Assembly (NCBI RefSeq): GCF_028330525.1
Contig: NZ_JAQMSD010000148.1
Span: forward strand, 82,629-146,628
Origin: Spirulina sp. CS-785/01
GTDB lineage: Bacteria; Cyanobacteriota; Cyanobacteriia; Cyanobacteriales; Spirulinaceae
Length of the DNA: 64,000 bases
Direction: 5' to 3'
Every line of letters starts with the position of its first letter. Within the stretch, counting starts at the first letter, position 1. Made by a program: the position numbers and the translations under genes. Shown in pieces: positions 14,770 through 23,934 of this stretch. The notes under the pieces were generated by a model that was not told where the DNA came from, made no database searches, and saw only the letters and a list, made by a program, of their open reading frames with translations.

Positions 14770-16155
14770 TTAAATGTCCAATACTTTCCCCCGTAACCCT
14801 CTCGGAGACTCTACCCCATAACGATTTAACAAGGTGGGTAAAATATCGTACAATGTTGCCCCTTCTAGGCGTTTCCCTCTGCCTGGGTTTTTGGGGTCAG
14901 TAAATATCATTAATCCTTGGGGGGCATGGTTGGCATCATCGGGGCCGGTATCATTTTCTTGGGTATAAAGAGACGACACCCCTACTGTCCCGACGGAACG
15001 CCAGGCCATGTCTTGAAAATAAACAATTAAGTCGGGGGCAATACCGCGAACGCGACGATAAATTTGTTGGGGTTTAAATGCTTTGACTCCTAATGGTTGG
15101 CCATGGGGGTCTGTGAGAGATTCTAAGCGTTCGGCTAGGGCATTGCGTTCTTTTTCGTAGTCTATTAAGGGAATAATACCTTGGGGTTCTCTCCCTTGGA
15201 CGTTCATGAAAATGCGTCCATAATATCCTCCGGCCCCCCAAACTTTGGTTTGAGTCCAGTCCACTGCTGCGTTTTCTAGGGACTGGGGAGAGGTGGGGGG
15301 GGTTTTCAGGGCTAAATATCCGTTTTCATAAAGCCACTGGTTGAGGCAAAAGCCTCCCATTAAGGGTTGTCCTCCGTGGTCTGATACGACTAAGACGGTT
15401 GTATCTTCGCCGCAATAGTTCAGCAATTGCCCAATGCAGTTGTCGATATGGCGATAATAGTCATAAATGGCATTTTGAAAGGGGGAGTCGGGGACATGGA
15501 GGGGGTGGCGACTGTCCATGTGTTTCCAGAGGGCGTGATGTAGGCGGTCAACTCCCATTTCTACGAAGGTGAGGAGGTCGGGTTGATATTCGTCGAGGAG
15601 ATAGGCCGCAAGACTGAAGGTTTGGTTACAGAGTTGATAGATGTCCCCTAGGATGCGCTTTTTGTCGAGGGAACGGAAGTTGGGGACATCAAAGAGATAA
15701 CGGTCAAAAATGTTGGTAATGGCGGCTTTTAAACCGAGGGGGTGGGTAAAGTCTGCGTCGGTGTTGGGGGTGAGGAAACTGGAGACTAAGACCCCGTTGA
15801 CCAGTTGGGGGGGATAGGTTCCTGGAACGCCTAAAACGGCGACTTTCCAGCCTGCATCGCCTAAGATATTCCAGAGTCGGGGAACTTTGACGAAGCTGCC
15901 GTTGGCAATGGCCATTTTCTCATAACTGCGATCGATGCGATTACGAAACCCATAAATCCCTAATTCTCCGGGGTCTCGGCCACTCATCATACAATTCCAT
16001 GCGGGGACGGTAATGGCTGGGATACAACTGTCTAATGTTCCGTAGGTCCCTTGCTGCATTAATTTGGAGAGGTTGGGCAAGTCTTCTCGCCAACGGTCAA
16101 ACAGCAGGGAGGGTTCGGCGCAGTCTAAACCAATGATAATTAATTTAGGAGGCAT
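14770..16155 (-). CDS. Alkaline phosphatase/phosphodiesterase superfamily protein
   Basis: The 461 residues fit the type I phosphodiesterase/nucleotide pyrophosphatase group of the alkaline phosphatase superfamily. The metal-binding Asp is in LIIIGLDCAEPSLLF, the likely Thr/Ser nucleophile region is ITVPAWNCMMSG, and the second metal site is VVSDHGGQPLMGG. The end has NHAPQGLMIF followed by TLYDILPTLLNRYGVE, as in phosphoglycerate mutase-like members. The start is ATG 16155; the frame is open further only because it reads through an intergenic GGTTCTT repeat. The substrate is unknown. No signal peptide is seen, so it is probably cytoplasmic. Confidence 0.85.
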   Translation of the reverse strand: MPPKLIIIGLDCAEPSLLFDRWREDLPNLSKLMQQGTYGTLDSCIPAITVPAWNCMMSGRDPGELGIYGFRNRIDRSYEKMAIANGSFVKVPRLWNILGDAGWKVAVLGVPGTYPPQLVNGVLVSSFLTPNTDADFTHPLGLKAAITNIFDRYLFDVPNFRSLDKKRILGDIYQLCNQTFSLAAYLLDEYQPDLLTFVEMGVDRLHHALWKHMDSRHPLHVPDSPFQNAIYDYYRHIDNCIGQLLNYCGEDTTVLVVSDHGGQPLMGGFCLNQWLYENGYLALKTPPTSPQSLENAAVDWTQTKVWGAGGYYGRIFMNVQGREPQGIIPLIDYEKERNALAERLESLTDPHGQPLGVKAFKPQQIYRRVRGIAPDLIVYFQDMAWRSVGTVGVSSLYTQENDTGPDDANHAPQGLMIFTDPKNPGRGKRLEGATLYDILPTLLNRYGVESPRGLRGKVLDI

Positions 16156-16159
16156 ATTT

Positions 16160-16200
16160 TTGGTTCTTAGTTCTTGGTTCTTGGTTCTTGGTTCTTGGTG
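16160..16200. repeat. GGTTCTT heptamer tandem repeat
   Basis: About five copies of a 7-bp unit (GGTTCTT with small variation) lie between the phosphodiesterase and cyclase genes. One of many 7-bp repeat tracts in the window. Confidence 0.7.
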
Positions 16201-16235
16201 TTCCCCTATCTCCGCTATTTCCCAAAATTGGGGTC

Positions 16236-17231
16236 TCACAAGACGCGATTATCCCACAATAATTTATCTAAGAGGAAGTTATCTAAGTCTTCAAAGCTGG
16301 TGGCATAGGTGATGGTGGGGTCTTCATAACCTTTGAGATGGACAATATGTTGCTCGAAGCGTTCTTGGACTTTGGGGATTTCTGATAAATAGTTGTAGGT
16401 CGTCTCTCCTAGGGCCACATCGCGTTTAATTTGTTTGGTACAAGATTCGAGGCGAAAGGCGGTGTTTACGGTGTCTCCAATGGCGGTATAATCGGGGCGA
16501 TCGCTCGTTCCGGTATTCCCGACCATGGCATATCCGGTGTTAATCCCGGCCCCAATGTGTAATTCAAAGGGGAGGGGATACCGAGACCCTAAATCATAAC
16601 TCATTTTATTCAAATCACTAATGGCCTGGAAAATTTGCACTACTTCTTCTTTGGCAATGCTATCCTCTCCATGAAACCAAATGGCCATCACTGCATCTCC
16701 GATATATTTATCCACCCAACTCCCGGACTCTCGAATAATATGTCCTGCTTGCTGAAACCAACCGCCAATCATTTCTGAGAGCATTTTATCGTTGAGGGTG
16801 CGGGCAATAATGGTAAAGTTCCGAATATCCACGACCATCACGGACATTAAGCGACGGACATGGAGGGCGGCGGTTGGGGTTTCCTGATGATCTTGTCCGG
16901 AGTCGGAGGATTTTGGGTCTTTATTCGGATAGCGAAAAATTAATTCTGTTTGTCCGAAGGTGATGCGGTCTGAGTCTCGCAGGGTGGTGGGGACACTCAC
17001 CCGACGGCCATTGACAAATGTGCCGTTGCGACTTCCTAAGTCGATGAGGTAAAACTTGCCGGACTCGGTACATTGCAGCATGGCATGATTTCGTGATATC
17101 CAGCGATCGGGTATCACGAAGTTATTATCGTCACTGCGGCCCATAGTCCAATTATTACTTCCGACGAGGGGAAGGTAACGATTGCCGTGGAGGGTTCGCA
17201 AAATTAAATAGGGGGTGAGTCCCGAATTCAT
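16236..17231 (-). CDS. FHA domain-containing adenylate/guanylate cyclase
   Basis: An N-terminal FHA domain (about 25-95) binds phosphothreonine peptides, seen as MGRSDDNNFVIPD, ISRNHAMLQ and LIDLGSRNGTFVNGRR. It is joined to a class III nucleotidyl cyclase domain (about 128-310). The cyclase has the metal Asp in VMVVDIRNFT, then WVDKYIGDAVMAIW and AGINTGYAMVGNTG, followed by DYTAIGDTVNTAFRLE. The protein probably makes cAMP under control of a phosphorylated partner. No membrane helix is seen. ATG 17231 is chosen over GTG 17234. A second FHA-cyclase is at 36197. Confidence 0.92.
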   Translation of the reverse strand: MNSGLTPYLILRTLHGNRYLPLVGSNNWTMGRSDDNNFVIPDRWISRNHAMLQCTESGKFYLIDLGSRNGTFVNGRRVSVPTTLRDSDRITFGQTELIFRYPNKDPKSSDSGQDHQETPTAALHVRRLMSVMVVDIRNFTIIARTLNDKMLSEMIGGWFQQAGHIIRESGSWVDKYIGDAVMAIWFHGEDSIAKEEVVQIFQAISDLNKMSYDLGSRYPLPFELHIGAGINTGYAMVGNTGTSDRPDYTAIGDTVNTAFRLESCTKQIKRDVALGETTYNYLSEIPKVQERFEQHIVHLKGYEDPTITYATSFEDLDNFLLDKLLWDNRVL

Positions 17232-17348
17232 CACGGGAAATTTCTAAGGGGGAGCAAGTCAACAGTACATCATTCGCTTTCTATGTTAAATGCAAACTGA
17301 AAAATCCCGTTAAAGGGGGGTAAGCAGCAGGCCAAGAGATGGTCAAGC

Positions 17349-17996
17349 TCAAACTTCTGTTTTTTCAGGTTGGGAGGGATTTTGGGTTAAGACTCGTCGC
17401 AGGACTCCGTTAATAAACCGCACTCCTTCGTCATCGGAGTAGCGTTTGGCTAATTCTACGGCCTCGTTAATGGCGACTTTATCGGGAATATCTAAGAAAA
17501 AGATTTCGGCGACGGCTACGGCCAGAATATTCCGGTCAATGAGGGGGACTCGTTGCCATTGCCAATCGACTAGGGCCGCTTCTAACATTCCCTGAATCTC
17601 TTTCTGTCGCCGTTTCACGGTTCCGATTAATTCTAGGGCATATTCCCGCACTTTCGGTTCTGTGGACAGGTGGATGAGTTCGGGAAAGTCAATGGCGGCC
17701 CCAAGACGGTTGATGGCGGTTTGGGTCATTTCCAATCCTTCTTTTAAGAAAGCGCGAGAACTGGCCAGATCACTGGTGCGAAATTCACTGCTAATTAAGC
17801 GATCGCTCCCCCGTGAAACCTCTGTTCCTGCGGTTTCTAAGGCTTCTCGCACTTCCGCCGCTAAGGTGCGAATGGCGGCTAATACTAAGTCATGGAGGGT
17901 CTGTTCTTTGAGTTTTTCCGGGTTTCCACTAATCTGACTTAACCCCAGTAAGGCTAATTCACGGGCAACCCGACGCGGTTTTTGGCGAGAAGGCAT
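17349..17996 (-). CDS. nusB: Transcription antitermination protein NusB
   Basis: NusB binds boxA RNA with NusE (S10) and supports antitermination in rRNA operons. The C-terminal NusB fold is clear: [49 protein letters not shown]. The N-terminal [15 protein letters not shown] matches the start of the family. The 215 residues exceed the E. coli length of about 140, because of the insert between helices (about 45-130) that is usual in cyanobacteria. Starts at ATG 17996, about 110 bases after the DUF502 gene on the same strand, with repeats between them. Confidence 0.93.
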   Translation of the reverse strand: MPSRQKPRRVARELALLGLSQISGNPEKLKEQTLHDLVLAAIRTLAAEVREALETAGTEVSRGSDRLISSEFRTSDLASSRAFLKEGLEMTQTAINRLGAAIDFPELIHLSTEPKVREYALELIGTVKRRQKEIQGMLEAALVDWQWQRVPLIDRNILAVAVAEIFFLDIPDKVAINEAVELAKRYSDDEGVRFINGVLRRVLTQNPSQPEKTEV

Positions 17997-18004
17997 AATT
18001 TGGT

Positions 18005-18111
18005 AATTGGTAATTAGTAATTGGTTCTTTGGACAACTTTAAAATTATCCACTCTCCATTCTCCATTCTCCATTCTCCATTCTCCATTCTCCATTCTCCA
18101 TTCTCCACTAT
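18005..18111. repeat. Heptamer tandem repeats (GGTAATT, CCATTCT)
   Basis: Two tracts of 7-bp repeats lie between nusB and the DUF502 gene: GGTAATT units near 18005-18030 and seven or eight CCATTCT units at 18053-18108. Confidence 0.8.
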
Positions 18112-18975
18112 CTACCCTTCTTCAATTTCAATAGATAGGGTTTGACGGGGTTCGGGCTGGACTTCGGGGTGTTCTCCTTCGACAGAGACGGGTTCGTATG
18201 TTGGCCCTGACTTAGTTAGGTTAATGGGAACAGATGTGGATTGGGAGGGACGGGGGTCTGGGGGAGAAATGGTTTTAGGACTGACAATTCCTCCGGAAAT
18301 TAACACCTTAAACGCATCCTCAATAGAAATTGCTAAATTAATAACTTCTGTTTCTGGAACAATTGCATACCAACCCGATGTAGGGTTAGGAGTGGTGGGA
18401 ATAAAAACACTCAGCATCGGTTCAGATAAATGTGCCTGTAAAGGGGCCGTTAATTGTCCCGTTACAAACCCTAAACTCCAAACTCCTCGTCTGGGATATT
18501 CCAGCATCACCACTCGGCGAAATTTGCTTTTGGAGTCTTGTAGGAGGGTTTCTAAAATTTGCTTGAGGGTTTTATAAATTGACCCGGCGAGGGGGATCCC
18601 CTGTAGAATACGTTCCCCCACTTCTAGCAACCAACGCCCCACAATATTACGGGCCATTAACCCGATTAACAAGATAAAAATTAGGGGGACGGCAAACCCA
18701 ACCGATAGGTTAATGAGGTTCACTAAAATGGGATGCAGGCCAGGAAACGGGTTCAGTTGTTTAGGAATTTCCGTTAGAAAACTGATCACCCACCGCGCAA
18801 TAGTAAAGGTCAACCAGATGGTTGTTGCTAAAGGAATAACAACTAACAACCCTGCGATTAAGTCGTTTTTCAGGTCTTGCTTAAACCGTTGGAGCACCGA
18901 TTGCTGCTTCTCCTTGACAACTGAGATAAATAATGGTGAAGAAAAATTGCCAGTTTTTGCCCTTGAGTGGCTCAA
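18112..18975 (-). CDS. DUF502 domain-containing membrane protein
   Basis: DUF502 proteins are conserved membrane proteins of unknown function in bacteria and plants. The family core spans about residues 33-240: DLIAGLLVVIPLATTIWLTF (first helix), then a second helix near 88-108 ending GLMARNIVGRW. The signature IPLAGSIYKTLKQ follows, then FRRVVMLEYPRRGVWSLGFVTG and FIPTTPNPTSGW. The C-terminal tail is Pro/Glu-rich. The start is uncertain: the longest frame begins TTG 18975, while GTG 18897 after an AGGAG would give a family-like N-terminus. Confidence 0.88.
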   Translation of the reverse strand: MSHSRAKTGNFSSPLFISVVKEKQQSVLQRFKQDLKNDLIAGLLVVIPLATTIWLTFTIARWVISFLTEIPKQLNPFPGLHPILVNLINLSVGFAVPLIFILLIGLMARNIVGRWLLEVGERILQGIPLAGSIYKTLKQILETLLQDSKSKFRRVVMLEYPRRGVWSLGFVTGQLTAPLQAHLSEPMLSVFIPTTPNPTSGWYAIVPETEVINLAISIEDAFKVLISGGIVSPKTISPPDPRPSQSTSVPINLTKSGPTYEPVSVEGEHPEVQPEPRQTLSIEIEEG

Positions 18976-19060
18976 GTTCTGTCAAAATCCTTCATCTTAG
19001 TCTTCATCATATCTTAACAAATTTTGAGTTTTTTTCTATTGACTCACTACCCATGACCCA

Positions 19061-20560
19061 TTACCCCCCAATTCCCAATTGCCCAGCTAAACTGGGGTTG
19101 AGGGGGATGAGGGTGGCTAACATGAGGAATAAGGCCAAGAGTCCTAATGCGGCCCTGGTGTCATCGGGTTCGGTTAACTCGTTGAGACTGGGGCGTTCTA
19201 GGTCTCGTTGTAAAAAGAGGATTAAAATGCCCCAGTAGAGGGGGATGGGGTTGGAGGGGTTGAAGATGGCGATGATGCCGAGGACAACGAGGGTGGCGAC
19301 GGTGGTGCGACGGGCGATTTTGCGACCGTAGATGGCTTGAATAATGCGGCCTCCGTCGAGTTGTCCGGCGGGCATGAGGTTTAAGGCGGTGATCACTAAG
19401 CCTAACCAGCCTATGGTAGTTAAGGGGTGAATATCCACGATTTTATCCTCTAGGGATGAGCCGAGGATGACTTTGGCCATAGTGCCAACGAGGATGGAAC
19501 TTTGGAAAAATTCGGTGGGAAGTTGAAAGAGACTGCCGGAGTGGGAGAGGAGGAGGCCGAGTATGAGGAGGAGGAGGGAGACTAGACCACTGAGGGCGGG
19601 TCCTGCAATGGCTATGTCAAATAAGGCGGTTCGATGGGGTAATAAGGACTCAAAGCGAGTGATAGCCCCAAAGGACCCAATTTGCCAACTGGGGATGAGA
19701 TAGGGGAAACTGAGGCGGACATTGTAGCGGTTGGCGTACCACCAATGACCTCCCTCATGGGCGGCTAAAATGAGCCAGAGTCCGGCTGCAATGGGGAGGG
19801 GTTCGGCATAGCGGCCTAGGTTGCTAAACCAGTCAAACCCTAGCAGCATGGCGGCGGCTTCGATACTGGTGGCGATGGTGGCCACGAGGAGAACGAGGGC
19901 GAGGTTTTTTTGGGCTAAGGTGGAGGGTTTCGGGTCGTTACTACTGGGGAGAACGATGACGACGGGACGGTTTTCGGGACTCTCTACGAGGAATAAACGG
20001 TATTTGTCGCCTAGTTTCGTTTGGAGTTGGGTGGAGAGTTTTTGGTGAACGGTTTCCGGGTCGCCGCGTAAGTTCCCTTTAAAAATCGCGCCTTCTTGGT
20101 AGGAGATAGTTTCGGTGGTAAAGAAGGTGTCGATGCCGAAGATGCCTTTAATTTGCTCTAGGTCTTCGTTGGGAATGGGGATGACATCGGGGTCGGTGTT
20201 GCTGGTTTGGGCGGTGTCGGGGGCGGTTTTGGGTTCGTCGTCCTGTTGTTGGGCCAAGCGTTGGGCGGCTTGTTCCCGTAACATTTCTTCTTGTCCGGCT
20301 TGGCGGAGACGGTTGCCGAGGAAAATATAGAGGCCGGAGGACACGACTAAGAGGAGGATCATGCCGATGAGACTAATATAAATCCCTAGGGAGAGAAGGC
20401 CAAAAAAGAGTAACCAGGGGGTTATGAGGATGACTGACTGTAGCCAGGCGAGGAGTCCTAATTTGCCGTAGGGTCTGGCTCGATTGTACCCCCACAGGAG
20501 GAAACCGAGGGCGACTAGGACAAGGGCAATGGTTGGGAAGGCGGGTGAGTTGTTTAACAT
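19061..20560 (-). CDS. Site-2 protease family (M50) membrane metalloprotease
   Basis: The 499-residue protein has the M50 zinc motif in AAHEGGHWW (about residue 270) and the second metal ligand in NLMPAGQLDGGRI (about 398). Two N-terminal helices (about 8-26 and 36-85) precede a soluble Gln/Asp-rich region and the multi-helix protease core, which ends with a last hydrophobic segment. This layout matches the cyanobacterial and plant EGY1-like proteases, which act on membrane-embedded substrates. Start ATG 20560 lies six bases after the murQ stop, so the genes may be co-transcribed. Confidence 0.9.
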   Translation of the reverse strand: MLNNSPAFPTIALVLVALGFLLWGYNRARPYGKLGLLAWLQSVILITPWLLFFGLLSLGIYISLIGMILLLVVSSGLYIFLGNRLRQAGQEEMLREQAAQRLAQQQDDEPKTAPDTAQTSNTDPDVIPIPNEDLEQIKGIFGIDTFFTTETISYQEGAIFKGNLRGDPETVHQKLSTQLQTKLGDKYRLFLVESPENRPVVIVLPSSNDPKPSTLAQKNLALVLLVATIATSIEAAAMLLGFDWFSNLGRYAEPLPIAAGLWLILAAHEGGHWWYANRYNVRLSFPYLIPSWQIGSFGAITRFESLLPHRTALFDIAIAGPALSGLVSLLLLILGLLLSHSGSLFQLPTEFFQSSILVGTMAKVILGSSLEDKIVDIHPLTTIGWLGLVITALNLMPAGQLDGGRIIQAIYGRKIARRTTVATLVVLGIIAIFNPSNPIPLYWGILILFLQRDLERPSLNELTEPDDTRAALGLLALFLMLATLIPLNPSLAGQLGIGG

Positions 20561-20566
20561 AGGGGG

Positions 20567-21481
20567 TTAACGTTCAAGGGTTTGCAGGGCGGTTCTCAGG
20601 TTGCCTCGATGGTTGGTGAGGAGTTCTTCCCCTTGTTCTTGGGAAACGCCACCCCAGTGCATGAGGAGGGCGAGTTTGACTCGTTTCCCACTGTGTTTGA
20701 GGAGGGTGTCGGCGGCATCTCGACTGAGTTGGGTTAAGTCTTGGAGGATGCGGAGGGCGCGATCGCGCAATTTACTGTTGGTGACGGCCACATCAATCAT
20801 CCGGTTGCCATACACTTTCCCCAGTTTGACCATTACTCCGGTAGAAAGGATATTTAAGGCCATTTTGGTGGCCGTTCCGGCTTTGAGACGGGTTGATCCC
20901 GCTAAAATTTCTGGGCCGACGATTAAGCGAATATCCACATCTACATCTACGGGGACTTGGGAGGCGGGAACACAGGCGATAAAGATGGTCATGGCCCCGC
21001 GATCGCGGGCTTCGGCTAAGGCCCCGTGAACATAGGGGGTTGTGCCTCCGGCTGTGATGCCAACGACGACATCTTCTTGGGAAATGGCGCGATCGCGGAT
21101 GGCTTGGGCCCCGTCGTCCACGCGGTCTTCTAATCCTTCGGAACTGCGCACTAAAGCCGCTTCTCCCCCGGCAATAATCGCTTGGACTAATTCCGGGGGA
21201 GTACAGAAGGTGGGGGGACATTCCGCCGCATCGAGTACCCCTAACCGTCCACTGGTCCCGGCCCCTACGTAGAATAACCGTCCTCCCCGTCGGAGGGAAG
21301 AACTGGTAATCTCAATGGCTTGAGCTAGGGCGGTTTTCGCTTCTGCGATGGCCGCTAACGTTTGCTGATCTTCTTGGTTAAAGAGTTCGACCAACTCGAC
21401 GCTATTGAGTTGATCAAGGGTTTGGCTATGGGGATTAATCTGCTCAGTGAGCAAATGCCCTCTAGAGTCTATATTGATCAT
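20567..21481 (-). CDS. murQ: N-acetylmuramic acid 6-phosphate etherase
   Basis: MurQ removes the lactyl ether from N-acetylmuramic acid 6-phosphate to give GlcNAc 6-phosphate, a step of cell wall recycling. The 304 residues have the SIS sugar-phosphate fold. Signature stretches are VGAGTSGRLGVLDAAECPPT, GITAGGTTPYVHGAL and the GPEILAGSTRLKAGTATK motif, with a C-terminal helical tail. NagA, which acts on the product, is also in this window at 33908. Start is ATG 21481. The M50 protease gene lies just downstream. Confidence 0.95.
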   Translation of the reverse strand: MINIDSRGHLLTEQINPHSQTLDQLNSVELVELFNQEDQQTLAAIAEAKTALAQAIEITSSSLRRGGRLFYVGAGTSGRLGVLDAAECPPTFCTPPELVQAIIAGGEAALVRSSEGLEDRVDDGAQAIRDRAISQEDVVVGITAGGTTPYVHGALAEARDRGAMTIFIACVPASQVPVDVDVDIRLIVGPEILAGSTRLKAGTATKMALNILSTGVMVKLGKVYGNRMIDVAVTNSKLRDRALRILQDLTQLSRDAADTLLKHSGKRVKLALLMHWGGVSQEQGEELLTNHRGNLRTALQTLER

Positions 21482-21519
21482 ATTGTCGGTTAATCACCGG
21501 AACATACGCCTCGAACTTA

Positions 21520-21930
21520 CTATAATAACCCTTCTAGCCAACGGCGTTTCGCTTCGAGTTCATCTTCTGAGAGATCGGCGTTTTCCGTGGACTCTGGGGA
21601 GGGGGAAGCGGGGGGAGAACTGCCTTCTTCACCATTCCAAAGGGGTTCTTCGACGTTACTTTCCGGGGGAAGGGTGAGTTCTCCAGTCGAGACTAATTCC
21701 GCTTCGTAGCCGGCCTCTTGACAGAATTCTTCAATTTCTTCGGCTGGGAATCCCTCAACGGAGGGGGCAGGAAAGTCTTGGGCTTCCAACATGAGGGCGT
21801 AACGAGTCGCGTCGTCTTCTGACTCGAACATCAAGACTTTATTGCGATCGCCAATTTGCAGGGAGTGAATGCCTTCATTGGCGGTCCCCGCATTGATTAA
21901 GAGAACAAAAACTCGTTTCGGTGCAAGCAT
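21520..21930 (-). CDS. DUF3110 domain-containing protein
   Basis: DUF3110 is a small domain of unknown function found in cyanobacteria and plants. It is visible at about residues 4-95: PKRVFVLLINAGTANEGIHSL, then MFESEDDATRYALMLEAQDFP and EIEEFCQEAGYEAEL. The remaining 40 residues are acidic and low in complexity. ATG 21930 is preferred to TTG 21939, since it begins right before the domain. It is on the same strand as murQ, about 40 bases upstream. Confidence 0.88.
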   Translation of the reverse strand: MLAPKRVFVLLINAGTANEGIHSLQIGDRNKVLMFESEDDATRYALMLEAQDFPAPSVEGFPAEEIEEFCQEAGYEAELVSTGELTLPPESNVEEPLWNGEEGSSPPASPSPESTENADLSEDELEAKRRWLEGLL

Positions 21931-21989
21931 ACTCGCCAATTAAATTTTTATTTTATCTTCTGTTTTCAGGATATCGGATTTGGGGGTTG

Positions 21990-22158
21990 GTTGTTGTTTG
22001 TGAATAGGGAACAGGGAACAGTAACCAGTAAACAGTAAACAGGGAACAGGGAACAGTAAACAAGGAACAGTTGGTTCTTTGTTCTCCCCCATCTCCCCCA
22101 TCTCCCGACTCCCGACTCCTGACTCCCAACTCCCGACTCCCGACTCCCAACTCCCCTA
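21990..22158. repeat. Heptamer repeat tracts (GGGAACA/AGTAAAC and GACTCCC/AACTCCC)
   Basis: A 170-base intergenic region is made up almost wholly of degenerate 7-bp tandem repeats: GGGAACA and AGTAAAC types (22010-22075), then GACTCCC and AACTCCC types (22100-22155). No gene is seen in it. Confidence 0.8.
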
Positions 22159-22866
22159 TCAACTAACTACCTTCCCATACCGGGCTACACAATCCTCCTG
22201 TCCAGCTTCTCGTTCTAACCAAGCCCAGAGTTGATCCCCTAGGGAAAAGTGCCACCATTCGTAGGGATGTTGGCGAAATCCGGCGGTTTTCATGACGTTT
22301 GATAAAATTTGTCGATTTTGGTGATAAAAGGCTTCTGGGGCGGTTTGAGCGTCTTTGTAGTGATCGGGGTGCGATCGCTCGGAAAGTTCGTCAATTTCTC
22401 CCCCCATATCCACCAACTGTCCGGTTTCATCCAGCAAGGTGACATCGACAGCAGCCCCGGTACTATGGGGAGGAGGAGTAGTGGGATCACTCGTCGGAAT
22501 AGCCCAAAATTGCTGCACTTCTTCCCAGAGTTTTTCCCGTTGGGTGGGGGATAAGTCGGCCTCGTTGAGATTATGCTGTTTTAGCAGGGAATGAAAGCTA
22601 TAGTCCACCATAAACTGTTGCACAGAAAGGGGACGGAAGGCATCAAATAAATGGATTTTCCAGCCAAAATGCTCTTGTTGCAGGTCCTCTTGAGCCTTGA
22701 GGAGAGCGTCTAAAACGCTTTGCCGGAGGAAGTAGGGCGAATGACCCTCATAATCTGCCCCCAGTTTAGCGTAGGGATGGGGGGATTCGAGGGAAAACTT
22801 TTCTAGGGGAATTTCGACTAGGGGTTCATGGTTTTCTTGAATGGGAATCGTGTGATAGGGTTTCAT
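22159..22866 (-). CDS. D-alanyl-D-alanine dipeptidase (VanX-like, M15 family)
   Basis: M15D peptidases such as VanX cleave D-Ala-D-Ala dipeptides. The zinc site is in HSTGAAVDVTLLDE (His, Asp) and the last ligand in YEWWHFSLGD, with the conserved LFDAFRPLSVQQ near the middle. The 235 residues match the family. No signal peptide is seen, so it probably acts in the cytoplasm on turnover products. ATG 22866 begins MKPYHTIPIQEN, as in other members. Adjacent genes do not include VanH or VanA, so vancomycin resistance is not implied; amino acid or wall recycling is more likely. Confidence 0.88.
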   Translation of the reverse strand: MKPYHTIPIQENHEPLVEIPLEKFSLESPHPYAKLGADYEGHSPYFLRQSVLDALLKAQEDLQQEHFGWKIHLFDAFRPLSVQQFMVDYSFHSLLKQHNLNEADLSPTQREKLWEEVQQFWAIPTSDPTTPPPHSTGAAVDVTLLDETGQLVDMGGEIDELSERSHPDHYKDAQTAPEAFYHQNRQILSNVMKTAGFRQHPYEWWHFSLGDQLWAWLEREAGQEDCVARYGKVVS

Positions 22867-22894
22867 AGCTTATATATTGGGAAATTTTATAGCT

Positions 22895-23134
22895 TTAGTT
22901 CTTATTGTGCCGTTTTTCGGGAATGGGTGGCACGGGATCATATCCACCTGCACTGAAGGGATGACAGCGTAAAATACGCCATAAGGCTAACCCACTGCCT
23001 CGAATGATCCCAAATCGCGCGATCGCATCTAGGGCATACTGGGAACAAGTGGGATGAAAGCGACAAGTGGGGGGAAATAAAGGGGAAATCAAGCGTTGAT
23101 AAGCGCGAATCAACCCCATTAAAATGCGTTTCAT
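22895..23134 (-). CDS. yidD: Membrane protein insertion efficiency factor YidD
   Basis: YidD is a small protein that assists YidC-dependent membrane insertion. The 79 residues contain the family signature [25 protein letters not shown] with conserved Cys, and end with the basic GGYDPVPP stretch. In many bacteria yidD sits between rnpA and yidC; here it is far from those genes (59.7-61.8 kb), as in many cyanobacteria. ATG 23134 gives the normal length. The VanX-like gene follows on the same strand. Confidence 0.95.
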   Translation of the reverse strand: MKRILMGLIRAYQRLISPLFPPTCRFHPTCSQYALDAIARFGIIRGSGLALWRILRCHPFSAGGYDPVPPIPEKRHNKN

Positions 23135-23208
23135 AGATTTCTGGGATCAATCATTGATAATGTTATTGTAAGCCTAGTTGCTCGTTTTCTCAGTTACAAG
23201 GAAATCCG

Positions 23209-23928
23209 GTGAATATTGAAATTCCTATCCAGGTAATGGCCGTCCTCTCTCTCTCCTCATCCCAAATCCAAGCAGGAATGGTGGCGGCCTATTTAGGGCT
23301 TTTATTAATTATTGCAGAAGGGGCAGGCCGTTTTTTTAAAACTGAACCGGAGTTAACCCGCAAAATTGTCCATATTGGGTCCGGGAATGTTTTACTGTTA
23401 GCCTGGGGATTGAATATTCCCAGTTGGGTGGCCGTGGATGCGTCAATTGTGGCAGCCCTAGTGGCTTTATTATCTTATTTTGTACCAATTTTGCCCAGTA
23501 TTAACAGTGTAGGCCGTCAAAGTTTAGGGACGTTTTTCTATGCGGTAAGTATTGGGGTGTTGACAGGGTGGTTTTTCCCGGTGGAGTTACCTCAGTTTGC
23601 AGTGATTGGCATTTTGGTGATGGCCTGGGGGGATGGCCTTGCTGCGGTGGTGGGCCAACATTGGGGCCGACATAAGTATCAGTTGGGGAGGAATAAAAAA
23701 AGTTGGGAAGGATCGGGGACAATGTTTTTGGTGAGTGGGTTGGTGGTATTGTTAGTTTTATGGGGAGTGTATGGGTTGAGTTTGTCAGTGGTGGGAATTG
23801 CTGTGGTAGTCGGTGCAATAGCCACGTTTCTCGAAGCCTTTTCTCTCCTCGGTATTGATAATCTTACTGTACCGTTAGGTAGTGCGCTTTTAGCTTTTTA
23901 TTTCTGTCAGGTATTCTTGGGATCATAA
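23209..23928 (+). CDS. VTE5-like polyprenol/phytol kinase (CTP-transferase superfamily)
   Basis: The 239-residue polytopic protein belongs to the dolichol/phytol kinase group of the phosphatidate cytidylyltransferase superfamily, which in cyanobacteria and plants phosphorylates phytol for tocopherol synthesis. Seen are RKIVHIGSGN after the first helix, the substrate loop VMAWGDGLAAVVGQHWGRHKYQ, KSWEGSGTMF and a glycine-poor series of hydrophobic helices. The start is GTG 23209 with AAGGA six bases before it. The function is by family; the exact alcohol is not proven. The gene diverges from yidD. Confidence 0.85.
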   Translation: MNIEIPIQVMAVLSLSSSQIQAGMVAAYLGLLLIIAEGAGRFFKTEPELTRKIVHIGSGNVLLLAWGLNIPSWVAVDASIVAALVALLSYFVPILPSINSVGRQSLGTFFYAVSIGVLTGWFFPVELPQFAVIGILVMAWGDGLAAVVGQHWGRHKYQLGRNKKSWEGSGTMFLVSGLVVLLVLWGVYGLSLSVVGIAVVVGAIATFLEAFSLLGIDNLTVPLGSALLAFYFCQVFLGS

Positions 23929-23934
23929 CCATAC

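Noticed and set aside
22159..22866. Vancomycin resistance gene vanX
   Set aside because: No vanH, vanA or sensor genes are adjacent; family members of this kind in cyanobacteria are likely general dipeptidases.
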